The position numbers and the translations under genes are program-made. Below are positions 6,084 through 13,815 of a stretch of DNA of 15,663 nt, piece after piece. Every line of letters starts with the position of its first letter. Position 1 is the stretch's first letter. The notes beneath the pieces are model-generated. The model did no database searches. It was given only the letters and a program-made list of their open reading frames with translations, and had not been told where the DNA came from. The stretch covers positions 1 through 15,663 of the forward strand of contig CAZHOS010000021.1 of the NCBI GenBank assembly GCA_964534605.1. Reading direction: 5' to 3'. This DNA comes from CAZHOS01 sp964534605 (GTDB lineage Bacteria > Patescibacteriota > Saccharimonadia > Saccharimonadales > VXPC01).

Positions 6084-6368
6084 ATGAAGATGCTTCTTTT
6101 GGTCTTGTTTGTGTTTTTGTTTGTGTCTTCTATTTTGATAAGCCTGGTGACGTTTGAAGTGCAGGTTGGTCAAGGTTGCGGTACGCCAGGTCGCACAACT
6201 AGCAACACCTACCTGATTACCGACTACTACCCAGCAGCGAGCAGTAACGACGGATTCATAGACTGCATTGGCCCCAGCAGCTTCTTGCTCTACCGCCCGC
6301 TAGATCTATCTGCGGTTGCGTTAGTTATATCTTTGGTTATGGGCGCATTTGCGATCAAGAAATATTAG
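6084..6368 (+). CDS. Small two-helix membrane protein, unknown function
   Basis: The 94-residue product starts with a hydrophobic helix (about residues 3-25, MLLLVLFVFLFVSSILISLV) and ends with a second one (about 73-91) and the tail KKY. Between them is an approximately 45-residue loop with two cysteines (in GCGTPG and DCIGP), probably outside the cell and able to form a disulfide. I do not recognise a family. ATG 6084 was preferred over an upstream TTG at 6030, because that extension reads through the direct repeat and the promoter. The stop codon overlaps the stop of pgi on the other strand by four bases. Before the cassette insertion this gene probably followed tmk directly. Confidence 0.65.
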   Translation: MKMLLLVLFVFLFVSSILISLVTFEVQVGQGCGTPGRTTSNTYLITDYYPAASSNDGFIDCIGPSSFLLYRPLDLSAVALVISLVMGAFAIKKY

Positions 6369-7966
6369 CTTGCTTTGGATATGTGCTGCAGCTGGCCGGA
6401 GGTAGAGCTGTCGTGGCCTCCTAGCCGGCCAACCTCTAGCTCGGCCTCGATGGTTTTGGCGAGCTTCTTGCCAAGCTCTACACCCCATTGGTCGTAGCTG
6501 TTTATACCCCAAATAGTGCCCTGTACAAACACTGAGTGCTCGTATAGTGCGATGAGGTAGCCGAGGCTAAACGGATCAAGCTTATTAAACAAAATTGTAT
6601 TTGAGGGGCGGTTGCCTGGCATGATCTTGTGCGGCGCAACTGACCCTTCGACACCCTCGGCCTGGACCTCGGCTAATGTTTTACCGAACGCCAGCGCTTC
6701 TGACTGAGCGGTCATGTTTGATAGTAGTTTACGCTGGTGTTCTTGCCGGCCATGGGCAGACTTAACAAAGCCAACGAAGTCTACCGGAAAAGCAGTTGTG
6801 CCTTGGTGCACTTGCTGAAAGTAGGCGTGCTGGGCATCCGTACCGGCCTGACCAAACACTGCCATAGATGTTTGGTCGAGAACAGGTGATCCGTCTAGCC
6901 GCGTTGATTTGCCGTTAGACTCCATGACCATTTGCTGCAAATAAGCTGGTAGACGTTTGAGGTAGTGCGAATACGGGGCAATAACCTTGGCCTGCACACC
7001 CATGACAGAGCCGTTCCAGATATCTGCGAGGCCCATAATAACTGGTATGTTTTGCTCTAGCGACTGGGTGCGGAAGTGCTCGTCGGCGGCGTGCATGCCA
7101 TCCAGGAATGAGCGGAAGTTATCGTACCCAATCATAATCATCACAGGCAGACCAATCGAGGAGCCGACGCTATAGCGCCCTCCTACCCAGTCCCAAAAAC
7201 CAAAGGTTGATTCTAGCTGGATGCCAAAGGCCGACACTTGTTCGTGATTGGTGCTCACAGCAACAAAGTGCTGGGCAACAGCATCCTCGCCCAACGCCTC
7301 GGCTAGCCAGGCGCGCGCACTACGAGCATTAGTCATGGTCTCGTCTGTTGTAAATGTTTTGGAGGCCACAATAAACAGAGTTGTTTCTGGATTGGCGTCT
7401 AGTAGTTCTTCTGAGATCTCGTCACCGTCTACATTAGATACAAACTTGACGTTCAGCGAGCGGTCCGAATAGGCCGCTAAAGCCTGGGCGAGCATTTCTG
7501 GCCCGAGCTGCGAGCCACCAATGCCGATATTTATAATTGTCTCAAACCGCTTGCCAGTAGCCCCAGTACGCTCGCCGCTGCGAACGGCATCTGTAAAGTC
7601 TTTAAGCCGCTTGAGCACATCATGAACAGCAGGCATGACATCTTGGCCATCTGCCATGACATGCTCACTGGCTGGATTGCGTAGCGCTACGTGTAGCACC
7701 GACCTATCCTCTGTCGTGTTGATCTTCTCGCCACCAAACATGGCGTCGCGCCGATCCTCAACTCCACGCGCACGCGCTAGATCAAGCAGACCCTTTAAGG
7801 CCTGATCATCAATGCGCTGCTTAGAATAATCAAACAGCAACGTGTCATTGGCGATCGAATATTTACCAAACCGATCTGCCTCGGCCGCAAAAAGATCCCG
7901 TAGAGACAACCCTTCAACTCTAGATTTATCATTACTAAAAATATCCTGCAAAGACTTATCAAACAT
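6365..7966 (-). CDS. pgi: Glucose-6-phosphate isomerase
   Basis: The enzyme interconverts glucose-6-phosphate and fructose-6-phosphate in the cytosol. The 533-residue chain shows INIGIGGSQLGPEM, VGGRYSVGSSIGL (catalytic Arg, R264), MESNGK (catalytic Glu, E349), the GTDAQH motif (catalytic His, H380) and the C-terminal NSYDQWGVELGK (catalytic Lys, K500), so the active site is complete. The usual GEPGT before the His is GQAGT here. The open frame extends to an ATG at 8026, but I prefer 7966: this start matches the N-terminal length of E. coli Pgi, and a -10-like TACAAT lies inside the extension, six bases before it. The gene stands alone, converging on the small membrane gene. Confidence 0.95.
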   Translation of the reverse strand: MFDKSLQDIFSNDKSRVEGLSLRDLFAAEADRFGKYSIANDTLLFDYSKQRIDDQALKGLLDLARARGVEDRRDAMFGGEKINTTEDRSVLHVALRNPASEHVMADGQDVMPAVHDVLKRLKDFTDAVRSGERTGATGKRFETIINIGIGGSQLGPEMLAQALAAYSDRSLNVKFVSNVDGDEISEELLDANPETTLFIVASKTFTTDETMTNARSARAWLAEALGEDAVAQHFVAVSTNHEQVSAFGIQLESTFGFWDWVGGRYSVGSSIGLPVMIMIGYDNFRSFLDGMHAADEHFRTQSLEQNIPVIMGLADIWNGSVMGVQAKVIAPYSHYLKRLPAYLQQMVMESNGKSTRLDGSPVLDQTSMAVFGQAGTDAQHAYFQQVHQGTTAFPVDFVGFVKSAHGRQEHQRKLLSNMTAQSEALAFGKTLAEVQAEGVEGSVAPHKIMPGNRPSNTILFNKLDPFSLGYLIALYEHSVFVQGTIWGINSYDQWGVELGKKLAKTIEAELEVGRLGGHDSSTSGQLQHISKAS

Positions 7967-7972
7967 AAGCAC

Positions 7973-7978
7973 ATTGTA
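7973..7978 (-). promoter_or_regulatory. -10 box close to the pgi start
   Basis: TACAAT on the minus strand (7978-7973) ends six bases before ATG 7966, consistent with a leaderless mRNA and with the shorter start. The -35 region is weak. Confidence 0.4.
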
Positions 7979-8112
7979 CCTGCCCAAACTGAAATTTCCC
8001 ACAAAATTAACAGAATAAAGCTTCAAACCATCAAGCAGCTACACCAAGCACCATAGTTTAGAGATCAAAGCCCTAGCCGAAGTCCTAACCGTATAGCCGC
8101 CCAGCCATCAGT

Positions 8113-8361
8113 AAAAACCAATCGAAGCCGTGCATTTAGGTTTGGCTTTGAGTCAGAATGGAATATTAGTGAGGACAAAGAAAGGTTGCTGTACATATAG
8201 CACTGCCCACTCAAGAACCGTAAGGCTAAGCTTTTTTATTTTTTAAGAAAAGCCTAATCGAAGCACTGCATTTAGGTGCAGACACGGAGCTATTTTAGAA
8301 TTTCTCGTGAGGACAGCTTGGAGGGCTGTGCACATGCACCGCCCTCCAATATACCGCAACG
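8113..8361. repeat. Two diverged tandem repeats of about 110 bp
   Basis: Copy A (8113-8225) and copy B (8248-8361) share, in the same order, AATCGAAGCnnTGCATTTAGGT-like 22-mers (8120-8141 and 8256-8277, two mismatches), GTGAGGACA (8169-8177 and 8307-8315), a GCTGTnCA hairpin region with GCCC, and an ACCGnAA end. Copy B has a near-perfect 15-bp hairpin (8318-8332 with 8335-8349), and copy A a shorter one. Conserved spacing with drifting sequence suggests an RNA or DNA structure element that has been duplicated. The whole interval 8027-8448 contains no credible coding region. Confidence 0.65.
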
Positions 8362-8460
8362 AAAATATCCAAAAGAGTCCGTGAGGCAATAACAAGCTGG
8401 CTAGTCTGGCTACGCCAGACTGCAGAGCTGGTTATTGCTGGTCTGTGCCTAAATGGTGCA
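8267..8460. ncRNA. Possible multi-branched structured RNA between pgi and the peptidase gene
   Basis: A long-range imperfect stem pairs 8267-8290 with about 8437-8460 (CATTTAGGTGCAGAC against the complement of GTCTGTGCCTAAATG, two mismatches as pure complement). Inside it are hairpins at 8318-8349 and 8386-8438, giving a three-way-junction-like shape. The right leg overlaps the stop codon of the peptidase gene. Either strand could be the RNA; on the minus strand it would be the 3' UTR of that operon. I match it to no known RNA class. Confidence 0.35.
8386..8438 (-). terminator. Long hairpin at the 3' end of the peptidase operon
   Basis: AGTCTGGC (8403-8410) pairs with GCCAGACT (8414-8421), AGCT with AGCT, and the outer GCAATAAC (8386-8393) with GTTATTGC (8431-8438). 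It lies 11 bases past the peptidase stop. There is no immediate T run, so it may stabilise the 3' end rather than terminate transcription by itself. Confidence 0.45.
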
Positions 8461-9279
8461 GGAGGAAGGTTGACCAGTGCTATACCCCCGCTCAAACCAA
8501 GCCTTCCGCTGAGCACTAGACCCATGCGTCCAGTCTTCTGGGCGAATGGTGCCTGTCGTGCGCTCTTGGATGCGGTCGTCGCCAACTGCTTCGGCAGCAT
8601 CTATTGCCTCGTCTATCTCGCCAGGCTCGAACACGCCGAGATCGCTGATCGAGTGGGCCCATATACCAGCAAAGCAATCGGCCTGCAGCTCGAAGTTAAC
8701 AGAATCTTGGTTACTGCTACGATCGATTTGAGAGTCCAGGTTTAGCTCGTACTGCACATGGTGTGCGACTTCGTGAGCAACTACGTAGGCTTCGGCGACA
8801 TCGCCGCCCCTAGCCCCAAACCGACTCTGCAACTCGTCAAAGAATGTCTCGTCTATATATATTGTCGAATCTGCCGGGCAGTAATGCGGCCCAATTGCAG
8901 CCGTTGCCCCACCACAGCGCGAAGATGTGCTACCGCGGAACAGCACAAGGCGCGGCTCGTCATATGTCTGGCCAGTCTGGGCGAATATATTGGCCCAAGT
9001 TTCGTTGGCGGATCCAAGCACGGTCGACACAAAGACTTCGTAGTCGTCCTCGCCTGCAAATTCTTCTGGCTGCACATCCGTTTGCTGCGTGGCCTGCGTA
9101 TTGTTGATGTCCTCCAGAACCGTACCGATTATCTGCGAGGTGTCGCCGCCCGCAATCAGGCTAAAGACAATAATAGCTGCAAAGCCAACCAGACCAAGTC
9201 CCCCGCCAATTCCTTGGGCGCTTACCCCACGCCGATCTTCGACGTTTCCGCGCTGACTTAGCTTGTCCCAGCGGGCCAT
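8449..9279 (-). CDS. YpfJ-type neutral zinc metallopeptidase
   Basis: The 276-residue protein has the family N-terminus (RGNVEDRRG at residues 10-18), a Gly-rich stretch, one membrane helix at about 27-43, a polar linker and an exported peptidase domain with the zinc motif HEVAHH (169-174) and the downstream ELQADCFAG (197-205), where Glu197 is the likely third metal ligand. Cys122 and Cys134 could form a disulfide. This is the architecture of the putative neutral zinc metallopeptidase family that includes E. coli YpfJ; the physiological substrate is not known. The gene begins three bases after the stop of the HTH-DUF3467 gene, so the two form an operon. Confidence 0.9.
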   Translation of the reverse strand: MARWDKLSQRGNVEDRRGVSAQGIGGGLGLVGFAAIIVFSLIAGGDTSQIIGTVLEDINNTQATQQTDVQPEEFAGEDDYEVFVSTVLGSANETWANIFAQTGQTYDEPRLVLFRGSTSSRCGGATAAIGPHYCPADSTIYIDETFFDELQSRFGARGGDVAEAYVVAHEVAHHVQYELNLDSQIDRSSNQDSVNFELQADCFAGIWAHSISDLGVFEPGEIDEAIDAAEAVGDDRIQERTTGTIRPEDWTHGSSAQRKAWFERGYSTGQPSSCTI

Positions 9280-9282
9280 GAC

Positions 9283-9837
9283 TTACGAGTCTTTCTTAGG
9301 CTTGTCTATTGTGTCTTTTTTGTCTTTTGACGATTTGTTCTTTTGGTTCATTACTTGCTCGACTGTTTCGGACAAGACCTTCATAAAGCTAACTGCATGT
9401 TCGACGCTCATGCCGACGCGCGAGACAGCCATCGGCTGGTTGTTAGAGCCCAGCCCCTGCAAGAAGTTAATAACCACACCGTAGTTGTTAGCAGTAACAT
9501 TAACCATATCTGTATACACGATGCGCGCATCGGATAGCGGCACAACCACAGGTGTAACGCCGTCTTTTTTGTCAGAAGCTGTAGTCTCGTTAATGTCTAG
9601 GCGATCATAACCGGCTAGCTTCCATAGCTCGAAGGCGCGCATCTCGTCCAGCTCGAAGTGGCTAATAATCAGTACTATCAACTCCTCTGAAGGGCGCTCT
9701 TCGCCCTTCTCTATCTTTTCTATCAGGGTCGGATCAAGCTCGACCGCGCCAGATATATCAATAATGGTGCGTTTTGCCTCGGAGCGTATGCGCCGTAGCT
9801 CCTCGCCAAAACTCTTGTATGGTTGCGATTTACTCAT
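9283..9837 (-). CDS. XRE-type helix-turn-helix protein with DUF3467-like domain
   Basis: The 184-residue product has an N-terminal helix-turn-helix of the XRE/Cro type (about residues 8-62: FGEELRRIR, then ISGAVELDPTLIEKIEKGEERPS). A central domain at about 100-165 has the look of DUF3467, with DARIVYTDMVNVTANNYGV, a VINFLQ strand and a V-x-M-S-x-EHA segment. A Lys/Asp/Ser-rich tail follows. It probably binds DNA, perhaps controlling the downstream peptidase gene or the divergent murB; targets are not shown by the sequence. Its promoter places the transcript start at the ATG. Confidence 0.75.
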   Translation of the reverse strand: MSKSQPYKSFGEELRRIRSEAKRTIIDISGAVELDPTLIEKIEKGEERPSEELIVLIISHFELDEMRAFELWKLAGYDRLDINETTASDKKDGVTPVVVPLSDARIVYTDMVNVTANNYGVVINFLQGLGSNNQPMAVSRVGMSVEHAVSFMKVLSETVEQVMNQKNKSSKDKKDTIDKPKKDS

Positions 9838-9845
9838 GTGCCTAT

Positions 9846-9873
9846 ATTTTACCGTTCACTAGCGTCTTTTCAA
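9846..9873 (-). promoter_or_regulatory. Promoter of the HTH-DUF3467/peptidase operon
   Basis: On the minus strand TTGAAA (9873-9868) and TAAAAT (9851-9846) are 16 bp apart. The -10 box ends eight bases before ATG 9837, so the mRNA should start at or next to the start codon. Confidence 0.6.
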
Positions 9874-9907
9874 AAACATATTGCTTAGGATAGCTGTGTC
9901 TACAAGG

Positions 9908-9913
9908 TATACT
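9908..9913 (+). promoter_or_regulatory. -10 box of the murB-rel operon
   Basis: TATACT ends seven bases before the murB ATG at 9921, with no Shine-Dalgarno sequence between, so the transcript is probably leaderless. The best -35 at proper distance (TTAGGA, 9885-9890) is poor. Confidence 0.5.
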
Positions 9914-9920
9914 GGGGCTA

Positions 9921-10991
9921 ATGAGTATCGAGCACAATAAACCATTGGCAAAATTAACATCTTTTGGTGTGGGCGGAGTGGCCGAAAAATTTGTCGAGAT
10001 ACATAGCTCTAGCGCACTAGAAGAGCTACTGCTAAGCGAGGGCAAAAAGCCCGACTGGGTCCTGGGCTACGGCGCAAATGTGCTAATTAGTGACAAGGGC
10101 CTACCTGGCACGACGGTTAGAATTATCGGCGGGCAGTGCCAGCAAGATGGCAGCGTACTAATCGCAGATGCAGGCCTAGAATGGGACCAGCTGGTCGAGC
10201 AGTCTACAGCAGCTGGACTATGGGGGCTCGAGCTGATGATAGGCATACCCGGAGGCGTCGGGGCGGCAACATTTATAAACATCACCGCCTACGGCCAGTC
10301 GGTTGGCGACACAGCTATTTGGGTCGACGCCTGGGATCCAGCCACCAATATGATCAAACGCTTTGATCGCCAACAACTAGACTGGAGCTACAAAAAGTCT
10401 ATCTTTCAGGAGGGCGGCATTGGTGAGGGTATGATAATTCTACGCACCGCCTTCGAGCTATCCCCCAAACAAACAACTGAGCTTACATACCAGTCCGCAC
10501 TAGATATAGCCGAGGAACTAGAGCTAGATCCGTCCACACTGGAGGGTAGGCACCAGATAATACTGACGGCTCGTGAGCGCGCTGGGTCGCTACTACGCAG
10601 AGGTAAGGAAGACCCCAAGACAGCTGGTTCGTTCTTTAGAAATCCAGTCATCGACCAAGCGCAGGTCGAGCAGATAATTACCCATGACGAGAGCGGCAAA
10701 ACTGCCGAGCAGATCAAGAAGATGAACAAGGTACATGGCGGCGAAGCCCAGCGAGTATCGGCTGCGCATGTAATGCTGGCAGCTGGGTTTACACGAGGTC
10801 AGTCGTGGGGTGATGTAAAGCTTAATGATCAAAATCTATTAAAGATAGAAAACGCCGGTAAAGCTAGCGCCCAAGACATCTACAATACAGCCATGATGAT
10901 AAAAAGTACTGTGCAGCAAAAGTTGGGTATCGACTTGGTGCCAGAAGCGGTCATACTAGGCGACTTCCAGGACCAGGCAGGTGCCGTGTAA
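9921..10991 (+). CDS. murB: UDP-N-acetylenolpyruvoylglucosamine reductase
   Basis: This 356-residue flavoenzyme reduces UDP-GlcNAc-enolpyruvate to UDP-MurNAc with NADPH, the second committed step of peptidoglycan synthesis. Seen are the N-terminal LTSFGVGGVAEKF, the FAD-binding YGANVLISDKG (50-60), IGIPGGVGAATFINITAYG (107-125), the type I motif YKKSIF (157-162), AGSFFRNP with the proton-donor Ser237 (235-242), and the C-terminal LVPEAVILG with catalytic Glu342. The length fits a type I MurB of E. coli size plus a short extension. The stop overlaps the rel start codon by one base, so the two are translationally coupled. It diverges from the HTH-DUF3467 gene. Confidence 0.95.
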   Translation: MSIEHNKPLAKLTSFGVGGVAEKFVEIHSSSALEELLLSEGKKPDWVLGYGANVLISDKGLPGTTVRIIGGQCQQDGSVLIADAGLEWDQLVEQSTAAGLWGLELMIGIPGGVGAATFINITAYGQSVGDTAIWVDAWDPATNMIKRFDRQQLDWSYKKSIFQEGGIGEGMIILRTAFELSPKQTTELTYQSALDIAEELELDPSTLEGRHQIILTARERAGSLLRRGKEDPKTAGSFFRNPVIDQAQVEQIITHDESGKTAEQIKKMNKVHGGEAQRVSAAHVMLAAGFTRGQSWGDVKLNDQNLLKIENAGKASAQDIYNTAMMIKSTVQQKLGIDLVPEAVILGDFQDQAGAV

Positions 10992-12460
10992 TGAGCCGTG
11001 ACTTCGATGAGTTCCTATCATCAGTTACGTCCTACACAGAGGAGCTCGAAGACAGCGAGTCCAAGCAGCTGCAGAAGGCTTACAAATTCGGCCGCACCGC
11101 CCATAAAGGTCAGCTGCGGGCTAACGGCCAAGAATACTTTACCGAGCACTGCGTGCCAGTTGCCCTGCACTTGGCCGAAATAGGCATGGGTGTCGACATG
11201 ATAACTGCTGGCCTGCTGCACGATACTATCGAAGACACCGATACAACCAACGAGGATATCCAGCGCGAATTCAACCCGACTGTAGCCGAGCTGGTAGAGG
11301 GCGTCAGCAAACTAGGAAAGATAAAGTACCGCGGTTACGAGAGGCACGTCGAAAGCCTACGCAAATTCTTTGTGGCTGTTGCCGACGACGTGCGAGTGGT
11401 GATCGTCAAATTATGTGACCGCTGGCACAACCTAGAGACACTAGAGTTCTTGCCGCCCGAAAAGCAAGAGCGCATCGCGAAAGAAAGTATGTTGGTACAC
11501 GGACACCTAGCCAGCCGACTGGCTATGGGTAAGCTGACTAGCACTATCAACGATCTCGCCTTCCCCTACGCAGACCCGGATAATTATAAAAAGACCAAGG
11601 ATATCCGCGACGAAAACCTCGGTAGGTCCGACAAGGTAATCGAATCCATGTACCGCGACTGCCTAAGCGAGCTGACAACCATGATGGGCTACAACCCGCA
11701 GATTGATCGCCGTCAAAAAGGCCTCTATAGCCTCTTTAAAAAGCTAGAACGCAAAGATTGGAATATCGACGAGGTCTACGACCTGATCGCGCTACGGATT
11801 ATCGTCAATACCGAGGCCGAGTGTTACCAGGCGCTAGGTGCCATCCACGGCAAGTGGCGACCGGTGCTTGGGCGGGTCAAAGACTATATCGCCGTGCCAA
11901 AACCAAATGGTTATCAAAGCCTGCATACCGCAGTATTCAGCGGTTCTGGGCCGATTGTAGAGATCCAGATCCGCACCCAGGCTATGCACCGATTTGCCGA
12001 GTTTGGTGTTGCTGCCCACCACAGCTACAAAAAGAGCTTCCAGGAGCCCACCAAATCCAAGCACTTTGACTGGGTGCAGCAATTGGGTGAACTGCGTACC
12101 GATACCCGCACTCCAGACGAATACCTGCAAGAGCTACGCGTAGACTTCTTCCACGACCGTATATTTGCCTTAACTCCGGAGGGAGACGTGATCGATTTAC
12201 CGGCTGGGGCAACCGCCCTAGACTTTGCCTTTGCTGTACACTCCGAGTTAGGTTTGAGTGCACAGGGGGCCAAGATCAACGGCGCCTACAAAGCCCTAAA
12301 AACAACCCTCGCTAGCGAAGACATAGTCGAAGTCGTAACGGCCAAAAATGTCCAACCCAAGCGCGACTGGTTAGAGTGGACCGTAACTAACTTGGCTCAC
12401 TCCAAAATCCGTAACAAACTAGGTTTACAACGCCCTTTTAGGGCAGCTAAGAATAGTTAG
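10991..12460 (+). CDS. rel: Short Rel protein: (p)ppGpp synthetase/hydrolase
   Basis: The 489-residue protein makes and breaks the stringent-response alarmone. The hydrolase HD domain shows H53, the motif HDTIEDT (77-83) and CDRWHN (142-147), so hydrolysis looks intact. The synthetase domain shows GRVKDYIAVPKPNGYQSLHT (294-313), VEIQIRT (323-329) and AEFGVAAHHSYK (336-347). A TGS domain spans about 388-450. The chain stops at the start of the helical region, so the zinc-finger and ACT/RRM domains of full-length Rel (about 730-750 residues) are absent. Ribosome-linked control must therefore differ. The start overlaps the murB stop; the stop overlaps the convergent glyA stop by four bases. A GCCCT-TTT-AGGGC hairpin lies inside its last codons (12432-12444). 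Confidence 0.93.
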   Translation: MSRDFDEFLSSVTSYTEELEDSESKQLQKAYKFGRTAHKGQLRANGQEYFTEHCVPVALHLAEIGMGVDMITAGLLHDTIEDTDTTNEDIQREFNPTVAELVEGVSKLGKIKYRGYERHVESLRKFFVAVADDVRVVIVKLCDRWHNLETLEFLPPEKQERIAKESMLVHGHLASRLAMGKLTSTINDLAFPYADPDNYKKTKDIRDENLGRSDKVIESMYRDCLSELTTMMGYNPQIDRRQKGLYSLFKKLERKDWNIDEVYDLIALRIIVNTEAECYQALGAIHGKWRPVLGRVKDYIAVPKPNGYQSLHTAVFSGSGPIVEIQIRTQAMHRFAEFGVAAHHSYKKSFQEPTKSKHFDWVQQLGELRTDTRTPDEYLQELRVDFFHDRIFALTPEGDVIDLPAGATALDFAFAVHSELGLSAQGAKINGAYKALKTTLASEDIVEVVTAKNVQPKRDWLEWTVTNLAHSKIRNKLGLQRPFRAAKNS

Positions 12461-13728
12461 TTCGGTAGTGGGAAGCTAGCCATAAAAGACTTAACTTCTG
12501 CTTGAAGGGCCTTGAGCTTCTGATGATCGCTCCGGTTAGCGATGGCTTGATCTATCCAGGTGGCCAGTTGCGCCATATGTTCTGGTTGCAGGCCACGGGT
12601 TGTAAGCGCCGGGGTGCCGAAGCGTAGGCCACTCGGCTCAAACGCTGGCAGCTGGTCGTCCGGTATAGAGTTTTTGTTGGCGGTCAACCCTATCTCATCG
12701 AGCGCTTCTTCGGCTTGCTTGCCGTTAATGCCTTTGGAGGCAACCATATCTATCAGTAGCAGATGATTATCAGTCCCCCCGAAAACAAGTTGGAACCCTC
12801 TATTCTCTAGTTGTTTCGCTAGCTCGGATGCATTGGCGAGAACTGCTTTTGCGTAATTCTTGAAGGATGGCTGCATGGCCTCGCCGAAAGCAACTGCCTT
12901 GGCTAAGATAGTGTTCATATGTGGACCACCCTGTATGCCTGGGAAAACCATGCGGTCTATAAGCGTCGGTAGATTGCCTAGCGACTTTTCTGGAGCGACA
13001 AGCGGGTTACCTACTTTGCCCATGCTAAGTATGAGCCCCCCACGCGGACCACGCAGTGTCTTGTGTGTGGTGCAGGTCATGACATGGAAGCCTGCACTCA
13101 GCGGGTTCTGTAGAGCCTCGCCAGCAATCAGGCCGGCAATATGAGCCATATCGGCCATTAGCATCGCGCCGACCTCCTGGCCGATGTCTACAAACTTGGC
13201 ATAATCGAGCTCGCGGCTGTAAGCACTAAAGCCTGCAAGAATAATCTTTGGCTTATGTTCCAGGGCGAGTGAACGAAGCTGGTCATAGTCTATGCCCCCA
13301 GTAGAAGTATCGGCTACCTTGTAGCGCACGAAGTTATACTGGCTCGCAAGCTTAGTTATAGGATGCCCATGAGTGAGGTGGCCGCCGTGGGTGAGGTCCA
13401 TAGCCAACACGGTGTCCCCTGGCTCTAACCAGGCATGATAGACAGCTTCGTTAGCCTGCGCACCGGAATGAGGCTGCACATTGGCGTGATCGGCCCCGAA
13501 AAGTTGCTTGGCGCGGTCGATCGCTAGCTGCTCGATAATATCGGTGTTTTGCTGCCCTCCATAGTAGCGCTTGCCGGGGTATCCTTCGGAATATTTGTTG
13601 GTAAACACCGACCCAAGTGCCGCCAGCACATCTGCGCTGACGTAATTCTCTGACGGGATAAGCTCTATGCCCTCCTGCTGGCGCTGCTGTTCATCGTCGA
13701 GTGCTTTTTGTAGAATTTGATTATTCAT
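12457..13728 (-). CDS. glyA: Serine hydroxymethyltransferase
   Basis: The 423-residue PLP enzyme converts serine and tetrahydrofolate to glycine and methylene-tetrahydrofolate, the one-carbon donor that ThyX also uses. Visible signatures are IELIPSENYVS near the N-terminus, YPGKRYYGG, VQPHSGAQANEAVY, DLTHGGHLTHG, MADMAHIAGLIA and the PLP-lysine motif THKTLRGPRGG with K223. Length and motifs are those of an ordinary bacterial GlyA. A -10 box TATACT ends eight bases before the ATG, suggesting a leaderless mRNA. It converges on rel and diverges from murA; the space between the glyA and murA start codons is 87 bp. Confidence 0.97.
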   Translation of the reverse strand: MNNQILQKALDDEQQRQQEGIELIPSENYVSADVLAALGSVFTNKYSEGYPGKRYYGGQQNTDIIEQLAIDRAKQLFGADHANVQPHSGAQANEAVYHAWLEPGDTVLAMDLTHGGHLTHGHPITKLASQYNFVRYKVADTSTGGIDYDQLRSLALEHKPKIILAGFSAYSRELDYAKFVDIGQEVGAMLMADMAHIAGLIAGEALQNPLSAGFHVMTCTTHKTLRGPRGGLILSMGKVGNPLVAPEKSLGNLPTLIDRMVFPGIQGGPHMNTILAKAVAFGEAMQPSFKNYAKAVLANASELAKQLENRGFQLVFGGTDNHLLLIDMVASKGINGKQAEEALDEIGLTANKNSIPDDQLPAFEPSGLRFGTPALTTRGLQPEHMAQLATWIDQAIANRSDHQKLKALQAEVKSFMASFPLPN

Positions 13729-13736
13729 TAGGGGGT

Positions 13737-13742
13737 AGTATA
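13737..13742 (-). promoter_or_regulatory. -10 box of glyA
   Basis: TATACT on the minus strand ends eight bases before the ATG at 13728. The intervening bases contain no Shine-Dalgarno sequence. No good -35 is visible; the inverted repeat at 13757-13784 covers the -35 area. Confidence 0.5.
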
Positions 13743-13756
13743 CACCTCAGAAGGTA

Positions 13757-13784
13757 ATAAGCATTATTTTGTTGACATGCTTAT
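13757..13784. promoter_or_regulatory. Inverted repeat between glyA and murA, possible operator
   Basis: ATAAGCAT (13757-13764) and ATGCTTAT (13777-13784) are perfect inverted half-sites with 12 bases between, so their centres are 20 bp apart, about two helical turns. The right half-site overlaps the last base of the murA -35 box and the repeat also covers the glyA -35 region. It is a plausible binding site for a dimeric XRE-type regulator, such as the helix-turn-helix fused to MurA itself. Confidence 0.45.
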
Positions 13785-13801
13785 ACCACGGCTGATATAT
13801 T
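13772..13801 (+). promoter_or_regulatory. Promoter of murA
   Basis: A perfect TTGACA (13772-13777) and TATATT (13796-13801) are 18 bp apart. The -10 box ends 14 bases before ATG 13816, leaving a leader of only some 5-10 bases. The promoter lies across the ATG at 13777, which rules that codon out as the start. Confidence 0.65.
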
Positions 13802-13815
13802 GCTCTGGCAAATAT

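Noticed and set aside
6365..7966. Loss of the catalytic Glu in glucose-6-phosphate isomerase (GQAGT instead of GEPGT)
   Set aside because: Counting along the known enzyme places the catalytic Glu in MESNGK, which is intact; the changed residue is not the catalytic base.
8758..9261. Open frame of 167 codons on the plus strand
   Set aside because: It lies opposite the zinc peptidase gene, which carries HEVAHH and a membrane helix; the plus-strand product has no recognisable feature.
13777..13815. Upstream ATG of murA
   Set aside because: It overlaps the TTGACA promoter box and adds residues unrelated to the helix-turn-helix.
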